6,583 bases of DNA, from assembly GCA_013619035.1 (NCBI GenBank), contig JABXKX010000514.1:1-6583 (forward strand), given 5' to 3'. The stretch is from Peptostreptococcaceae bacterium. Its GTDB lineage: Bacteria > Bacillota_A > Clostridia > Peptostreptococcales > Acidaminobacteraceae. Position 1 is the first letter of the stretch. Each line of letters starts with the position of its first letter. Below the pieces are notes generated by a model, which was given only the letters and a program-made list of their open reading frames with translations, ran no database searches and was not told where the DNA came from. The position numbers were made by a program, and so were the translations under genes. Shown here one piece after another: positions 1 through 6,000 of this stretch.

Positions 1-4
1 ATAA

Positions 5-142
5 GAGACAGATTATGAAGGGGACACAACCAATGATTACTTATATATTGAAATCCGGTCTGGGGATAATCGATTTAAAAGCTTTGATATTCCTGGTTAC
101 TTTATTCATACGAGAGCTTTTATTGAAGCTATAATGCAATAA
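5..142 (+). pseudogene. 3' tail of a reading frame without a start; function unknown
   Basis: This frame reads 45 codons and ends with TAA at 140-142. The text looks like the end of a soluble protein, with YLYIEIRSGD in the middle and RAFIEAIMQ at the C-terminus. The frame cannot extend upstream because codon 2-4 is TAA, and no ATG, GTG or TTG lies in frame before the ATG at 134-136. It is therefore either the remnant of a frameshifted gene or a chance open stretch. It is followed directly by a terminator, as expected for the end of a real gene. The product is not recognised. A second open frame from the ATG at 15 to 134 gives a short hydrophobic peptide and looks less protein-like. Confidence 0.3.
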
Positions 143-145
143 GAA

Positions 146-170
146 AAGGGAATGACATTGTCATTCCCTT
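146..170. terminator. bidirectional rho-independent terminator between convergent reading frames
   Basis: AAGGGAATGAC (146-156) pairs perfectly with GTCATTCCCTT (160-170) across a 3-base ATT loop, giving an 11-bp stem. AATTTT follows on the plus side. On the minus strand the stem is followed by TTTTCTT, the complement of AAGAAAA at 141-147. The right arm overlaps the stop codon of the minus-strand helD gene, so the hairpin can end both helD and the plus-strand frame. Confidence 0.85.
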
Positions 171-2268
171 AATTTTGTATTTCTATAAATCGGAGTTGAT
201 GTTTTGCTCGAGTGGCAGCAGTATAAGCAAACTGATCATACAGATGATGCGTGTGCTGATTGCTGACATAAATAACGCCATCAAATTCAAGACCCTTTGC
301 ATAATAGATCGGCAGTATGACCAAATTATGTTTAAGTTTGGTATGATACCCCATCATACAACTGATATCAAAAGAGTGTTTGAGCTTTTTATAAAGTCTT
401 TCAGCTTCTTGTGATGTATGTACGATGATTGCAACGGACTCTAAGTCAGAGAACTCCTTAATAGCCTCTGAAATATGCACATGTTGTTTGTGATGAGTTG
501 ATTGTATCACCGTTGGCATATCACCTGATCTTGAAAATGCTTTTACTTCGGTATTTATAAATTGGCTCGCAAACTCTGTAATAGAAGAAGTCGATCGATA
601 ACAAGTTTCCAGTTCAATCATTTTCATCTGTTCAGGTTTGAAAATTTTCTCCAAATCATGATGATAGGTTGCACGTTTTGTATGATGAAGAGTTTGGTTC
701 ATATCACCAAGAATTGTGAAGTTTGCTTGTTTGAATAGTTTTTTCATTAAGTACAGTTGAACATAATTATAGTCTTGGGATTCATCAATCACAATATACT
801 TATAATGTTTGTAGTTTTGTATTGGATTAATCCAACTATGAAATAAGAATATACCATGGAAATCTTCATAGTGATTGTATCTGGTAAAGAAATCATTTGG
901 GATATCAAAATCTACAAGAGATCTTAAGAGCTCTTTGTTCTCAAACATTTTAAAGTAAATAGCTTTGGGACTAAGTTTCAGACTTTGTCTCATATGTTGT
1001 TTGAATCTATTGTTATACTGTCTTAACTTTTTATCAACGGCTTCAGAAGTATGAAGGGGATGATTGCCAAGTTGTACAGTAACTTTTTTCAGGTTTTCTC
1101 TAACTGAATTTTGTAAATAGTTTTGTTCTGAATAAGCTTTTGTTCTAAATTGATCTACACCTACCGATAGAGGTGTTTTTTCTCTATGTCTTAAGTACCA
1201 GTTCTTGATGATGTCCTTTTGAATCAAAACTTTGTGATTGTAGTAAATATCTTCATAAGGATGAAGATGTTTTAAATAATATTCGAACCACTTTTCTAAA
1301 AGTACAAAATAGTCTTTTGAGTTTTTAAAAGAAGAGATACGTTTCTTCATCACTCTATCCATATGATTGGCATAGGTTTCTATACCATCTCCTAAAATAT
1401 CCACCAATAAATCTTCATAAGTTTTTTGTGAGACCGCTTGTTCTCCGAGTTCTGGTAATACTTCATCTATATATTGTTTAAAGAATTGGTTAGGAGAAAT
1501 AATGAGCATGTTCTGTGCTGTGTATTTCTTCTGACCGTGGTACATCAAATAAGCCAAACGATGCATGGCTATAATGGATTTACCACTACCGGGGACACCT
1601 TTTACAAATAATAAATCAATGTCATCGGTTCTAATGATATCATTTTGTTTTTGCTGAATGGTTTCTACAACCGAATGTAGTTTCTCATTACCTTGTGAAG
1701 ATAAGACTTCAAGCAGCTGAGAATCGACAGCATTGTCTTTTAAATCATAATAAGATTCAATACGCTCTTGATCAAATAAGAATTGTCGTTTTAAAGTCAC
1801 TTCACCTTTGACTTGGCCATCAGGTGATTCGTAACTGAGTTGACCGTACTTATTTTCATAATAAAGTCCAGCGATTGGCGAACGCCAATCATACACCTTA
1901 ATATCAAGTGTTTCATTATCAAATAGATGTGAAATACCTATATAAAGTTTTTCAGTGTCATAACCTTCCTCAGTAAAATCCAATCTTCCGAAATAAGGTT
2001 TCTCAAGCATACGATTGAGTTTCTCCACTTTATTAGTAGAGGCTTTTAGATTGGTTTCGTTTCTTTGATAACTTTGTAAGTATTGACTGAGCTCAGCACG
2101 CACATCGATGTCACTGTAATCATGTGATGTTTCTTCAATCATCTCTTTATTATGCTGACGCGCATCTTTTCTAAGATAGGTTAAAAAGGCATTTTCTTTC
2201 TCTAAATGCTTGTAAATAACTTGTATTGTTTCATCTAGATAACGTTGTTCTTTATTTAACTCTAACAT
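169..2268 (-). CDS. helD: HelD-type RNA polymerase-recycling ATPase (superfamily 1, UvrD/Rep-like)
   Basis: HelD proteins are cytoplasmic superfamily 1 ATPases that bind RNA polymerase and free it from stalled complexes. The 699-aa product has a charged, helical N-terminus (about 1-90, likely the coiled coil that probes the polymerase channel). Next come the family signatures YFGRLDF (92-98) and VYDWRSPIAG (125-134). The helicase motifs follow in order: Walker A GVPGSGKS (224-231), Walker B/motif II VIDESQD (493-499), motif III GDMNQ (521-525), motif IV-like CYRST (556-560), motif V AKGLEFDGVIY (657-667) and motif VI YTAATRAKHQL (682-692). All catalytic motifs look intact. It is somewhat shorter than the B. 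subtilis protein (about 770 aa). The ATG start at 2268 is supported by TTAGGAGG (2273-2280) four bases upstream. The gene has its own -10 box and sits downstream of another unit's terminator, so it is probably monocistronic. The alternative is a generic UvrD-like helicase, but the N-terminal signatures favour HelD. Confidence 0.92.
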   Translation of the reverse strand: MLELNKEQRYLDETIQVIYKHLEKENAFLTYLRKDARQHNKEMIEETSHDYSDIDVRAELSQYLQSYQRNETNLKASTNKVEKLNRMLEKPYFGRLDFTEEGYDTEKLYIGISHLFDNETLDIKVYDWRSPIAGLYYENKYGQLSYESPDGQVKGEVTLKRQFLFDQERIESYYDLKDNAVDSQLLEVLSSQGNEKLHSVVETIQQKQNDIIRTDDIDLLFVKGVPGSGKSIIAMHRLAYLMYHGQKKYTAQNMLIISPNQFFKQYIDEVLPELGEQAVSQKTYEDLLVDILGDGIETYANHMDRVMKKRISSFKNSKDYFVLLEKWFEYYLKHLHPYEDIYYNHKVLIQKDIIKNWYLRHREKTPLSVGVDQFRTKAYSEQNYLQNSVRENLKKVTVQLGNHPLHTSEAVDKKLRQYNNRFKQHMRQSLKLSPKAIYFKMFENKELLRSLVDFDIPNDFFTRYNHYEDFHGIFLFHSWINPIQNYKHYKYIVIDESQDYNYVQLYLMKKLFKQANFTILGDMNQTLHHTKRATYHHDLEKIFKPEQMKMIELETCYRSTSSITEFASQFINTEVKAFSRSGDMPTVIQSTHHKQHVHISEAIKEFSDLESVAIIVHTSQEAERLYKKLKHSFDISCMMGYHTKLKHNLVILPIYYAKGLEFDGVIYVSNQHTHHLYDQFAYTAATRAKHQLRFIEIQN

Positions 2269-2293
2269 TCAACCTCCTAAGCTTTCGAATTTA

Positions 2294-2299
2294 ATTATA
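2294..2299 (-). promoter_or_regulatory. probable -10 box of helD
   Basis: The minus strand reads TATAAT, a perfect -10, about 25 bases upstream of the helD start. This gives a short leader holding the AGGAGG site. No good -35 hexamer lies 16-18 bases further upstream, where the sequence is an ACCC plus T-run, so the call rests on the -10 box and on the terminator upstream that isolates helD. Confidence 0.45.
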
Positions 2300-2362
2300 G
2301 AGGATTACAGATAAAAAGGGTAGTCTTTTTTTTACACCTCAAATTGGGATATAATATAAATA

Positions 2363-2395
2363 GGAAAAAGGCCCCGAGAATACTCTCGTGGCCTT
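2363..2395 (-). terminator. rho-independent terminator of the ATP-grasp/flavodoxin-like unit
   Basis: AAGGCC (2368-2373) pairs with GGCCTT (2390-2395). CGAGA (2375-2379) pairs with TCTCG (2384-2388) around an ATAC loop, with one mismatch (2374/2389). Reading leftward on the minus strand, the stem is followed by TTTTTCC. The first arm overlaps the TAA stop codon of the 2394-2819 gene, the same tight arrangement seen at the end of helD. Confidence 0.88.
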
Positions 2396-2819
2396 AAATT
2401 TTTAGCTTATTAAAGGTTTCTATTGCATCTTTAAAATACTGAACATCAACTATATGGCTTTTGTGATTTGAAGCGAATTGTTCAAACGTTTCAATATAAC
2501 TTGTGACATCATCTACTGAGAGTAGATGGTTTGAATCTAGTATAAGAAAGAGTGGGGGGTGACTCTCTTCTTGATAACTCGACTGAAACAATTCCAACCT
2601 TTTAATAGAAGCCTCTGAATCTAGGGGTGCTACATAAATAACAAAATCTGAGGATTCGACGAGTTGATGTACCTCTTCACATGCTTCAATAGTTCTAATA
2701 TGTTTGAGTTGAATATTTCTTAAGATGATGTCCTTTGACTCTAATGCGTAAATCAATTCAGATAATTTCATATCGAGTGCTTGATTATCTACATTAGCAT
2801 TGATTAGAGTAAAAACCAT
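2394..2819 (-). CDS. small protein with flavodoxin/FMN-reductase-like fold pattern, function unknown
   Basis: The 141-aa product has no signal peptide or membrane segment. The order of elements resembles NADPH-dependent FMN reductases and flavodoxins: a first strand MVFTLINANV (1-10), a helix (about 12-28), a second strand around IILRNIQL (31-38), then a helix leading to the strand SSDFVIYVAP (56-65) and a helix (68-79). The strand PPLFLILDS (88-96) and a final helix follow. In the flavin families the first loop is rich in Ser/Thr and Arg to hold the FMN phosphate. Here it reads NANVDNQA, and no CxxC or cofactor motif is seen, so FMN binding is doubtful. The ATG at 2819 follows a very strong ribosome site. 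The gene lies 75 bp behind ligase C on the same strand with no hairpin between, so it may be the last gene of the ligase operon. The fold is inferred from pattern only. Confidence 0.75.
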   Translation of the reverse strand: MVFTLINANVDNQALDMKLSELIYALESKDIILRNIQLKHIRTIEACEEVHQLVESSDFVIYVAPLDSEASIKRLELFQSSYQEESHPPLFLILDSNHLLSVDDVTSYIETFEQFASNHKSHIVDVQYFKDAIETFNKLKI

Positions 2820-2822
2820 ATC

Positions 2823-2831
2823 ATCACCTCC
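2823..2831 (-). promoter_or_regulatory. near-ideal Shine-Dalgarno site of the flavodoxin-like gene
   Basis: The minus strand reads GGAGGTGAT, a 9-base match to the complement of the 16S rRNA 3' end, with GGAGG seven bases before the ATG at 2819. It fixes the start and suggests much stronger initiation than for ligase C upstream, which relies on a weak GAGG within the end of gene B. Confidence 0.75.
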
Positions 2832-2894
2832 ATATCTTAAGTATATACCTTTATATTAAGAGTAGAAGGGGATGTATGGTTTTCTAATTGAGCT

Positions 2895-3662
2895 CTAATA
2901 ATTCTTTAATTTAGCAGCAATACAAGCGATGTAATCTTCAACAATCTTAATGTTAGTTAAGTTATAAAGCATTCTTGCACCCACTGCATCTTCAATTTCA
3001 TTTAATATCAGTTGATTGTGTTCATCAAATAAAAAATCTATCCCACCATATAATATAGGCAGTTTCTCCAATATTTTATACACAAGAGATTTTTCTTGTT
3101 CACTCAGGTCATATAACTTTGCCTGTCCACCTAAGGAGTAATTAGACTTAAAATCGGTTGGATGTGTTCTTAAGATGCCTTGAATGATTTTATTATCTAA
3201 AATATACACACGTAAGTCTTTGCCCAGTTGAGGTGCAATATCCTGGGCGATATAATCATCGCTGTACGTGAGTTCTTCTTTTGAAGTCACCCAGAAAACT
3301 TCTGTACCCCCATGACCGGATTTACTTTTAACGATACAGGGGAAGGTGGTACGCTCGCTGATTAAACAAGTCTCTAACATAGGCACGTCATCTTTAAAAT
3401 AGTGATAGGTTTGATACTTATCATTGGCTATTTCTGTAAGCAAAGCACTGTTAAAGACTTTAATATCTTTGTAAAAGTGACTGATGGAAGAAACTCTAGA
3501 TCTGTTGATGACAAAATCTGGTGTTTCCAAGGTTTCTAAGTTATCTTCTGTATGATGTAGAATCAGCTTTAGTCCGTGTACTGCTGCCTCTTTTATTAAC
3601 CACTCTATGAATTTCTTATTTCTAGAAATATCTATTTTATCATAAAACAAATACCCTAACAT
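2895..3662 (-). CDS. ATP-grasp (RimK-like) ligase C, shortened and with altered active-site motif
   Basis: ATP-grasp ligases of the RimK/glutathione-synthetase type activate a carboxylate as acyl phosphate and join it to an amine. The 255-aa product aligns with its two upstream neighbours, though it is 28-41 residues shorter. It has the N-terminal pre-ATP-grasp segment (1-75, with VFNSALL at 69-75), the ATP-binding Lys and glycine loop VKSKSGHGG (111-119), DLRVYIL (149-155), FKSNYSLGG (171-179) and GGIDFLF (206-212). The metal motif reads NEIEDAVGARM (221-231) where A and B have CEVNGIPGF and CEINGNPHF, so the usual Asn is Glu224. Activity is plausible because Asp209, Glu222 and Glu224 could still bind metal, but it is unproven. 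The ATG overlaps the end of gene B by 7 bp (ATGTTAG), and only a weak GAGG precedes it, so translation is probably coupled to B. The substrate is unknown. Confidence 0.88.
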   Translation of the reverse strand: MLGYLFYDKIDISRNKKFIEWLIKEAAVHGLKLILHHTEDNLETLETPDFVINRSRVSSISHFYKDIKVFNSALLTEIANDKYQTYHYFKDDVPMLETCLISERTTFPCIVKSKSGHGGTEVFWVTSKEELTYSDDYIAQDIAPQLGKDLRVYILDNKIIQGILRTHPTDFKSNYSLGGQAKLYDLSEQEKSLVYKILEKLPILYGGIDFLFDEHNQLILNEIEDAVGARMLYNLTNIKIVEDYIACIAAKLKNY

Positions 3663-4546
3663 GATAAATCCTCAAGGATGTATTCAATAATATGTTTTGA
3701 GACATCAATGCCTGTACATTCAAAGATACTTTTAAAATGTGGATTGCCGTTGATTTCACATAGTATAGGACCCTCTTCTCCAAAGAGAAGATCCACACCT
3801 GAAAAATCTAAGTTTAATAACTCGGTACATTTTAACGCCAAAGCTTTTTCAGCGTCTGTAGGTATATACAATACGGCTTTTGCTCCACTTGTGATATTGG
3901 CTCTAAAATCTATTTCTGAAACACGCATCATCGACGTGATGACTTTGCCGCCTACTATATTGAGTCTGACATCTCGACCGTGACTATTTTGTATGTATTC
4001 TTGGAATAGATGCGGTTTATTACCAATTGCTTTGACTTGGTCTAATAAAGCTTCTTTTGTATCAACTTTATAGACTTGAGCACCAAAAGAGCCATAAGCT
4101 TCTTTTATGATTAAAGGAAGCGAAAGGGTTTCTATGATTCTGTCGTAGATAGAAAACTCTTCTATGGTACAGTTTGAATAAACCATGGGTGCAATTATTG
4201 TTTTAGGCACTCTAATATCATGTGATGCGAGATATTGAGTCATGATGACTTTATTATCACAGGCATGAATGCCATCTGCGTTATTATAGACTTTGATATC
4301 CATCAACTCAAAGTGTTTGGCCAAAGGAATATCCTTATCCCAAGAGATGACAAATTCCGGCAAGTTATTTAAAGATAGATGTTCTAATTTTGGATTTGAG
4401 TGTTCATCAAAATAGAATAAGATATCACTATTTTTGACTGGAATAAGGTTGATGTCATATGAGTTAGCGGTTTTTTGTAACCACAGTACCAATTCAAAAA
4501 TTTTATCTGATTTTAAATTACCATTGTATATAATCCAACCTGTCAT
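3656..4546 (-). CDS. ATP-grasp (RimK-like) carboxylate-amine ligase B
   Basis: The 296-aa product is a soluble RimK-like ATP-grasp protein, paralogous to ligases A and C. It has an N-terminal pre-ATP-grasp domain (about 1-95, with VYNNADGIHACDNK at 86-99). The ATP-binding segment IIKEAYGSFGAQVY covers 146-159 (Lys148 and glycine loop). FQEYI (181-185) is the hinge where the adenine ring normally sits, followed by GRDVRLNIV (190-198) and FRANITSGA (214-222). FSGVDLLF (248-255) carries the metal Asp252, and CEINGNPHF (263-271) carries the Glu and Asn metal ligands. All expected motifs are present, so it should be active. The start ATG at 4546 shares one base with the stop of ligase A (TAATG) and has AAGGAG at 4556-4561, inside the end of A. 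The family includes enzymes acting on ribosomal protein S6, LysW carriers and peptides. Nothing here tells which substrate is used. Confidence 0.93.
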   Translation of the reverse strand: MTGWIIYNGNLKSDKIFELVLWLQKTANSYDINLIPVKNSDILFYFDEHSNPKLEHLSLNNLPEFVISWDKDIPLAKHFELMDIKVYNNADGIHACDNKVIMTQYLASHDIRVPKTIIAPMVYSNCTIEEFSIYDRIIETLSLPLIIKEAYGSFGAQVYKVDTKEALLDQVKAIGNKPHLFQEYIQNSHGRDVRLNIVGGKVITSMMRVSEIDFRANITSGAKAVLYIPTDAEKALALKCTELLNLDFSGVDLLFGEEGPILCEINGNPHFKSIFECTGIDVSKHIIEYILEDLSC

Positions 4547-5397
4547 TATATTTGTCTCCTTATGTAAGCCATCATTGCTTGAGGTATATTGTACTTTGAA
4601 GTCAGTCCAACCGTTCTAAAACCTGGTATGCCATTGACTTCACAGACCGTATAACCCTGTTCTGTAAATAGGATATCAATCCCTGAAAAGTTAAGACCAA
4701 GCGCTTGAGTGCTTTTTATAGCCAGTGCTTTCATTTCATCGTCTGGTTCGTAAGGTAACGCATCTCCACCTTGTGAGAAGTTAGATTTAAAGTCGTCCTT
4801 GGATTGTCTTAACACACTGGTAACGACTTGATTGTCTATAACATGTAGTCTTACATCTCTTCCAAATGACGTTTTTATATATTCTTGGAATAAAGGTTGA
4901 TGACATTTAATCAAAGCTTCACTAAAAGTGAGTTCGTCTGTTATCAGATAAACTTGTTCACCTCTAGCGCCTTTAATATCTTTTATGATAAAAGGCAGTG
5001 ACAATTGTTTTTTGATCACTTCATACTCAACATCATGTTCACTATAAATACTTCTAGGTGAAGCAATACCTGCTTTTGCAAGTAATTGATGTGTTGTCCA
5101 TTTATCCAAACATTGATTTAAAGCAAAACTACTGTTAAAGACTTGAACACCTGCTAGTTCTAAATGCCTAATCATAGGAATATCATAACATCTAATCAAA
5201 GCAGCATCCGGATACTCTAATTCAGTGCCTTTATTATATATTTTGTAGTTAGAACCATTGGTTTCTAATAATAAGTCTTCGGTAAATAGGATGGTAGCAT
5301 CAAAACCCAATGCTTCAGCTTCGTCTAACATCCATGAAAGTGCGTTGTTTTTAGTCGGATTGAGAACAACTTTTGAATAGATAATCCATAATTTCAT
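4546..5397 (-). CDS. ATP-grasp (RimK-like) carboxylate-amine ligase A, first gene of operon
   Basis: The 283-aa product is the first of three paralogous RimK-like ATP-grasp ligases. It has a pre-ATP-grasp domain (about 1-100, with VFNSSFALNQCLDKW at 86-100). IIKDIKGARGEQVYL (137-151) holds the ATP-binding Lys139 and glycine loop. FQEYI (170-174), GRDVRLHVIDN (179-189), FKSNFSQGG (203-211), FSGIDILF (237-244, metal Asp241) and CEVNGIPGF (252-260, metal Glu253 and Asn255) follow. This is the closest of the three to the RimK pattern and should be active. The ATG at 5397 has ACGGAGA six to seven bases upstream. Its 5' end faces the divergent CNB-like gene across 106 bp. It is not rimK itself: the neighbours are paralogs rather than ribosomal genes, and the N-terminus differs from E. 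coli RimK. Confidence 0.93.
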   Translation of the reverse strand: MKLWIIYSKVVLNPTKNNALSWMLDEAEALGFDATILFTEDLLLETNGSNYKIYNKGTELEYPDAALIRCYDIPMIRHLELAGVQVFNSSFALNQCLDKWTTHQLLAKAGIASPRSIYSEHDVEYEVIKKQLSLPFIIKDIKGARGEQVYLITDELTFSEALIKCHQPLFQEYIKTSFGRDVRLHVIDNQVVTSVLRQSKDDFKSNFSQGGDALPYEPDDEMKALAIKSTQALGLNFSGIDILFTEQGYTVCEVNGIPGFRTVGLTSKYNIPQAMMAYIRRQI

Positions 5398-5503
5398 AAA
5401 AATCTCCGTTTACGTGTTTTATCACAATACAATGTGGGTAGTTTAATTAGTAAGAGCATATCACTTTTTTATGCAAAAAAAAAGGATGAGAGGGGGATTT
5501 TAA
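5398..5503. promoter_or_regulatory. divergent control region between ligase operon and CNB-like gene
   Basis: These 106 bases must drive the ligase operon leftward and the CNB-like gene rightward. The leftward side has a ribosome site (5404-5408) but only weak promoter matches, such as minus-strand TTAAAC, 17 bases, GATAAA. A small dyad CACA-N6-TGTG lies at 5423-5436 and could be an operator half-site pair; it is too short to be sure. A run of nine A (5475-5483) lies just upstream of the rightward ribosome site GAGGGGG (5490-5496). Confidence 0.5.
5419..5447 (+). promoter_or_regulatory. candidate promoter of the CNB-like gene
   Basis: TTATCA (5419-5424), a 17-base spacer and TTTAAT (5442-5447) form the best sigma-A-like pair on the plus strand. 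Transcription would start near 5454, giving a leader of about 50 bases with the A9 run and the ribosome site. TACAAT at 5428-5433 is an alternative -10 but lacks a -35. Confidence 0.35.
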
Positions 5504-5869
5504 ATGGCGCAAGGTTTCATTCAAGTTAGTGAGCCTTTAGTTTATTTGAAAAATCAGTGTATACAAATTCGTAAAGGCCAAAGCAAGATGATTTGTCTAT
5601 TAAAAGGTAAATTGAAGCATGCTAGGCAAAAAACAGTTTTATCGAGTGGCGATGTCTTTGGACTCGAACAGATTATCAATCTAGATAACATTGAAGAAGA
5701 GTTTATTGTACTTGAAGATTCAACCATAGTTTCCATTGAAGGAGAAGCTATAGAAGAGCTAATGAAACAAGAACGGGTATTACTTTCACAAATACTAATA
5801 TCTACAATTTGGTACATTAATGATGTGAAAGAGAATTTAATTAAAGGTACAACAGCAAGTCGGCCATAG
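5504..5869 (+). CDS. stand-alone cyclic-nucleotide-binding-like domain protein lacking HTH
   Basis: The 121-aa product resembles the sensor half of Crp/Fnr regulators. LLKGKLKHA (32-40) matches the strand before the jelly-roll turn. SSGDVFGLEQIINL (47-60) is the phosphate-binding-cassette region, and VLEDSTIVSIEGEAIEELM (69-87) matches the closing strands and following helix. A long C-terminal helix (about 91-115) corresponds to the Crp dimer helix. The conserved Arg of the cAMP-binding cassette is absent (NIEEEF, 62-67), so the ligand, if any, is probably not cAMP. The usual helix-turn-helix is missing: Crp proteins are about 200-230 aa, and this one stops right after the dimer helix, with its last residues (ASRP) already inside an 18-bp repeat array. 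It may therefore be a truncated regulator or a genuine one-domain protein. The ATG at 5504 has GAGGGGG seven bases upstream. It is divergent from the ligase operon, which hints at a shared role but proves none. Confidence 0.82.
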   Translation: MAQGFIQVSEPLVYLKNQCIQIRKGQSKMICLLKGKLKHARQKTVLSSGDVFGLEQIINLDNIEEEFIVLEDSTIVSIEGEAIEELMKQERVLLSQILISTIWYINDVKENLIKGTTASRP

Positions 5870-5987
5870 CTGGCAAGTCGGCCATAGCTGGCGAGTAGGC
5901 CATAACTGGCAAGGAAGCTATAACTGGCAAGGAAGCCATAACTGGGAAAAAAGCCATAAATGGCAAAAAAGCCATACAGATGAATAG
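5841..5987 (+). other. open +1 frame through the repeats; possible displaced C-terminal tail
   Basis: In the frame +1 to the CNB-like gene, codons 5841-5984 are open and end in TAG at 5985-5987, 13 bases before the terminator. The seven units read as hexapeptides: QQVGHS, WQVGHS, WRVGHN, WQGSYN, WQGSHN, WEKSHK and WQKSHT. They end in DE. Trp leads six of them, and His or Tyr is always fifth. The frame has no ATG, GTG or TTG of its own and is blocked upstream by TAA at 5838-5840. It could be translated only through a +1 shift from the CNB frame between 5841 and 5867. The alternative is that this is simply an untranslated repeat whose 18-bp period is a multiple of three. Confidence 0.3.
5853..5978 (+). 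repeat. seven 18-bp tandem repeats with hairpin-forming junctions
   Basis: Seven units of exactly 18 bases start at 5853, 5871, 5889, 5907, 5925, 5943 and 5961. The typical unit is TGGCAAGTCGGCCATAGC. Each junction carries GCCA-N4-TGGC, able to form a 4-bp hairpin, at 5863, 5881, 5899, 5917, 5935 and 5953. The fourth keeps pairing through a G-U (GCTA/TGGC), and the fifth has one mismatch (GCCA/TGGG). The six bases between hairpins change steadily along the array: AAGTCG, GAGTAG, AAGGAA, AAGGAA, then all A. In the CNB frame the first six units each carry an in-phase stop (TAG, TAG, then TAA four times). The array forms the end of the CNB-like gene and the start of its 3' region. Confidence 0.93.
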
Positions 5988-6000
5988 AATCTATAACCGG

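Noticed and set aside
175..414. Plus-strand 79-aa reading frame inside helD
   Set aside because: It is fully antisense to the conserved C-terminal helicase motifs V and VI of helD, and has no ribosome site or family resemblance.
2350..2395. Plus-strand TATAAT (2350-2355) running straight into the terminator hairpin, as for a tiny RNA
   Set aside because: No -35 lies at proper spacing (TTTACA is 13 bases away), and the product would be almost only the terminator stem, which is already explained by the minus-strand unit.
3678..3983. Plus-strand 101-aa reading frame
   Set aside because: It is the antisense shadow of the conserved C-terminal ATP-grasp motifs of ligase B.
4434..4619. Plus-strand 61-aa reading frame across the A/B junction
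   Set aside because: It is antisense to two well-supported genes and has no sign of initiation.
5471..5503. Ten-codon leader peptide ending TAA directly before the CNB start
   Set aside because: No ribosome site precedes its ATG, and the AT-rich sequence makes such short frames common; kept only as a note to the A9 run.
5853..5978. CRISPR array
   Set aside because: The units are contiguous 18-mers, with only six drifting bases between the small dyads; there are no unique spacers of 25 bases or more and no cas genes.
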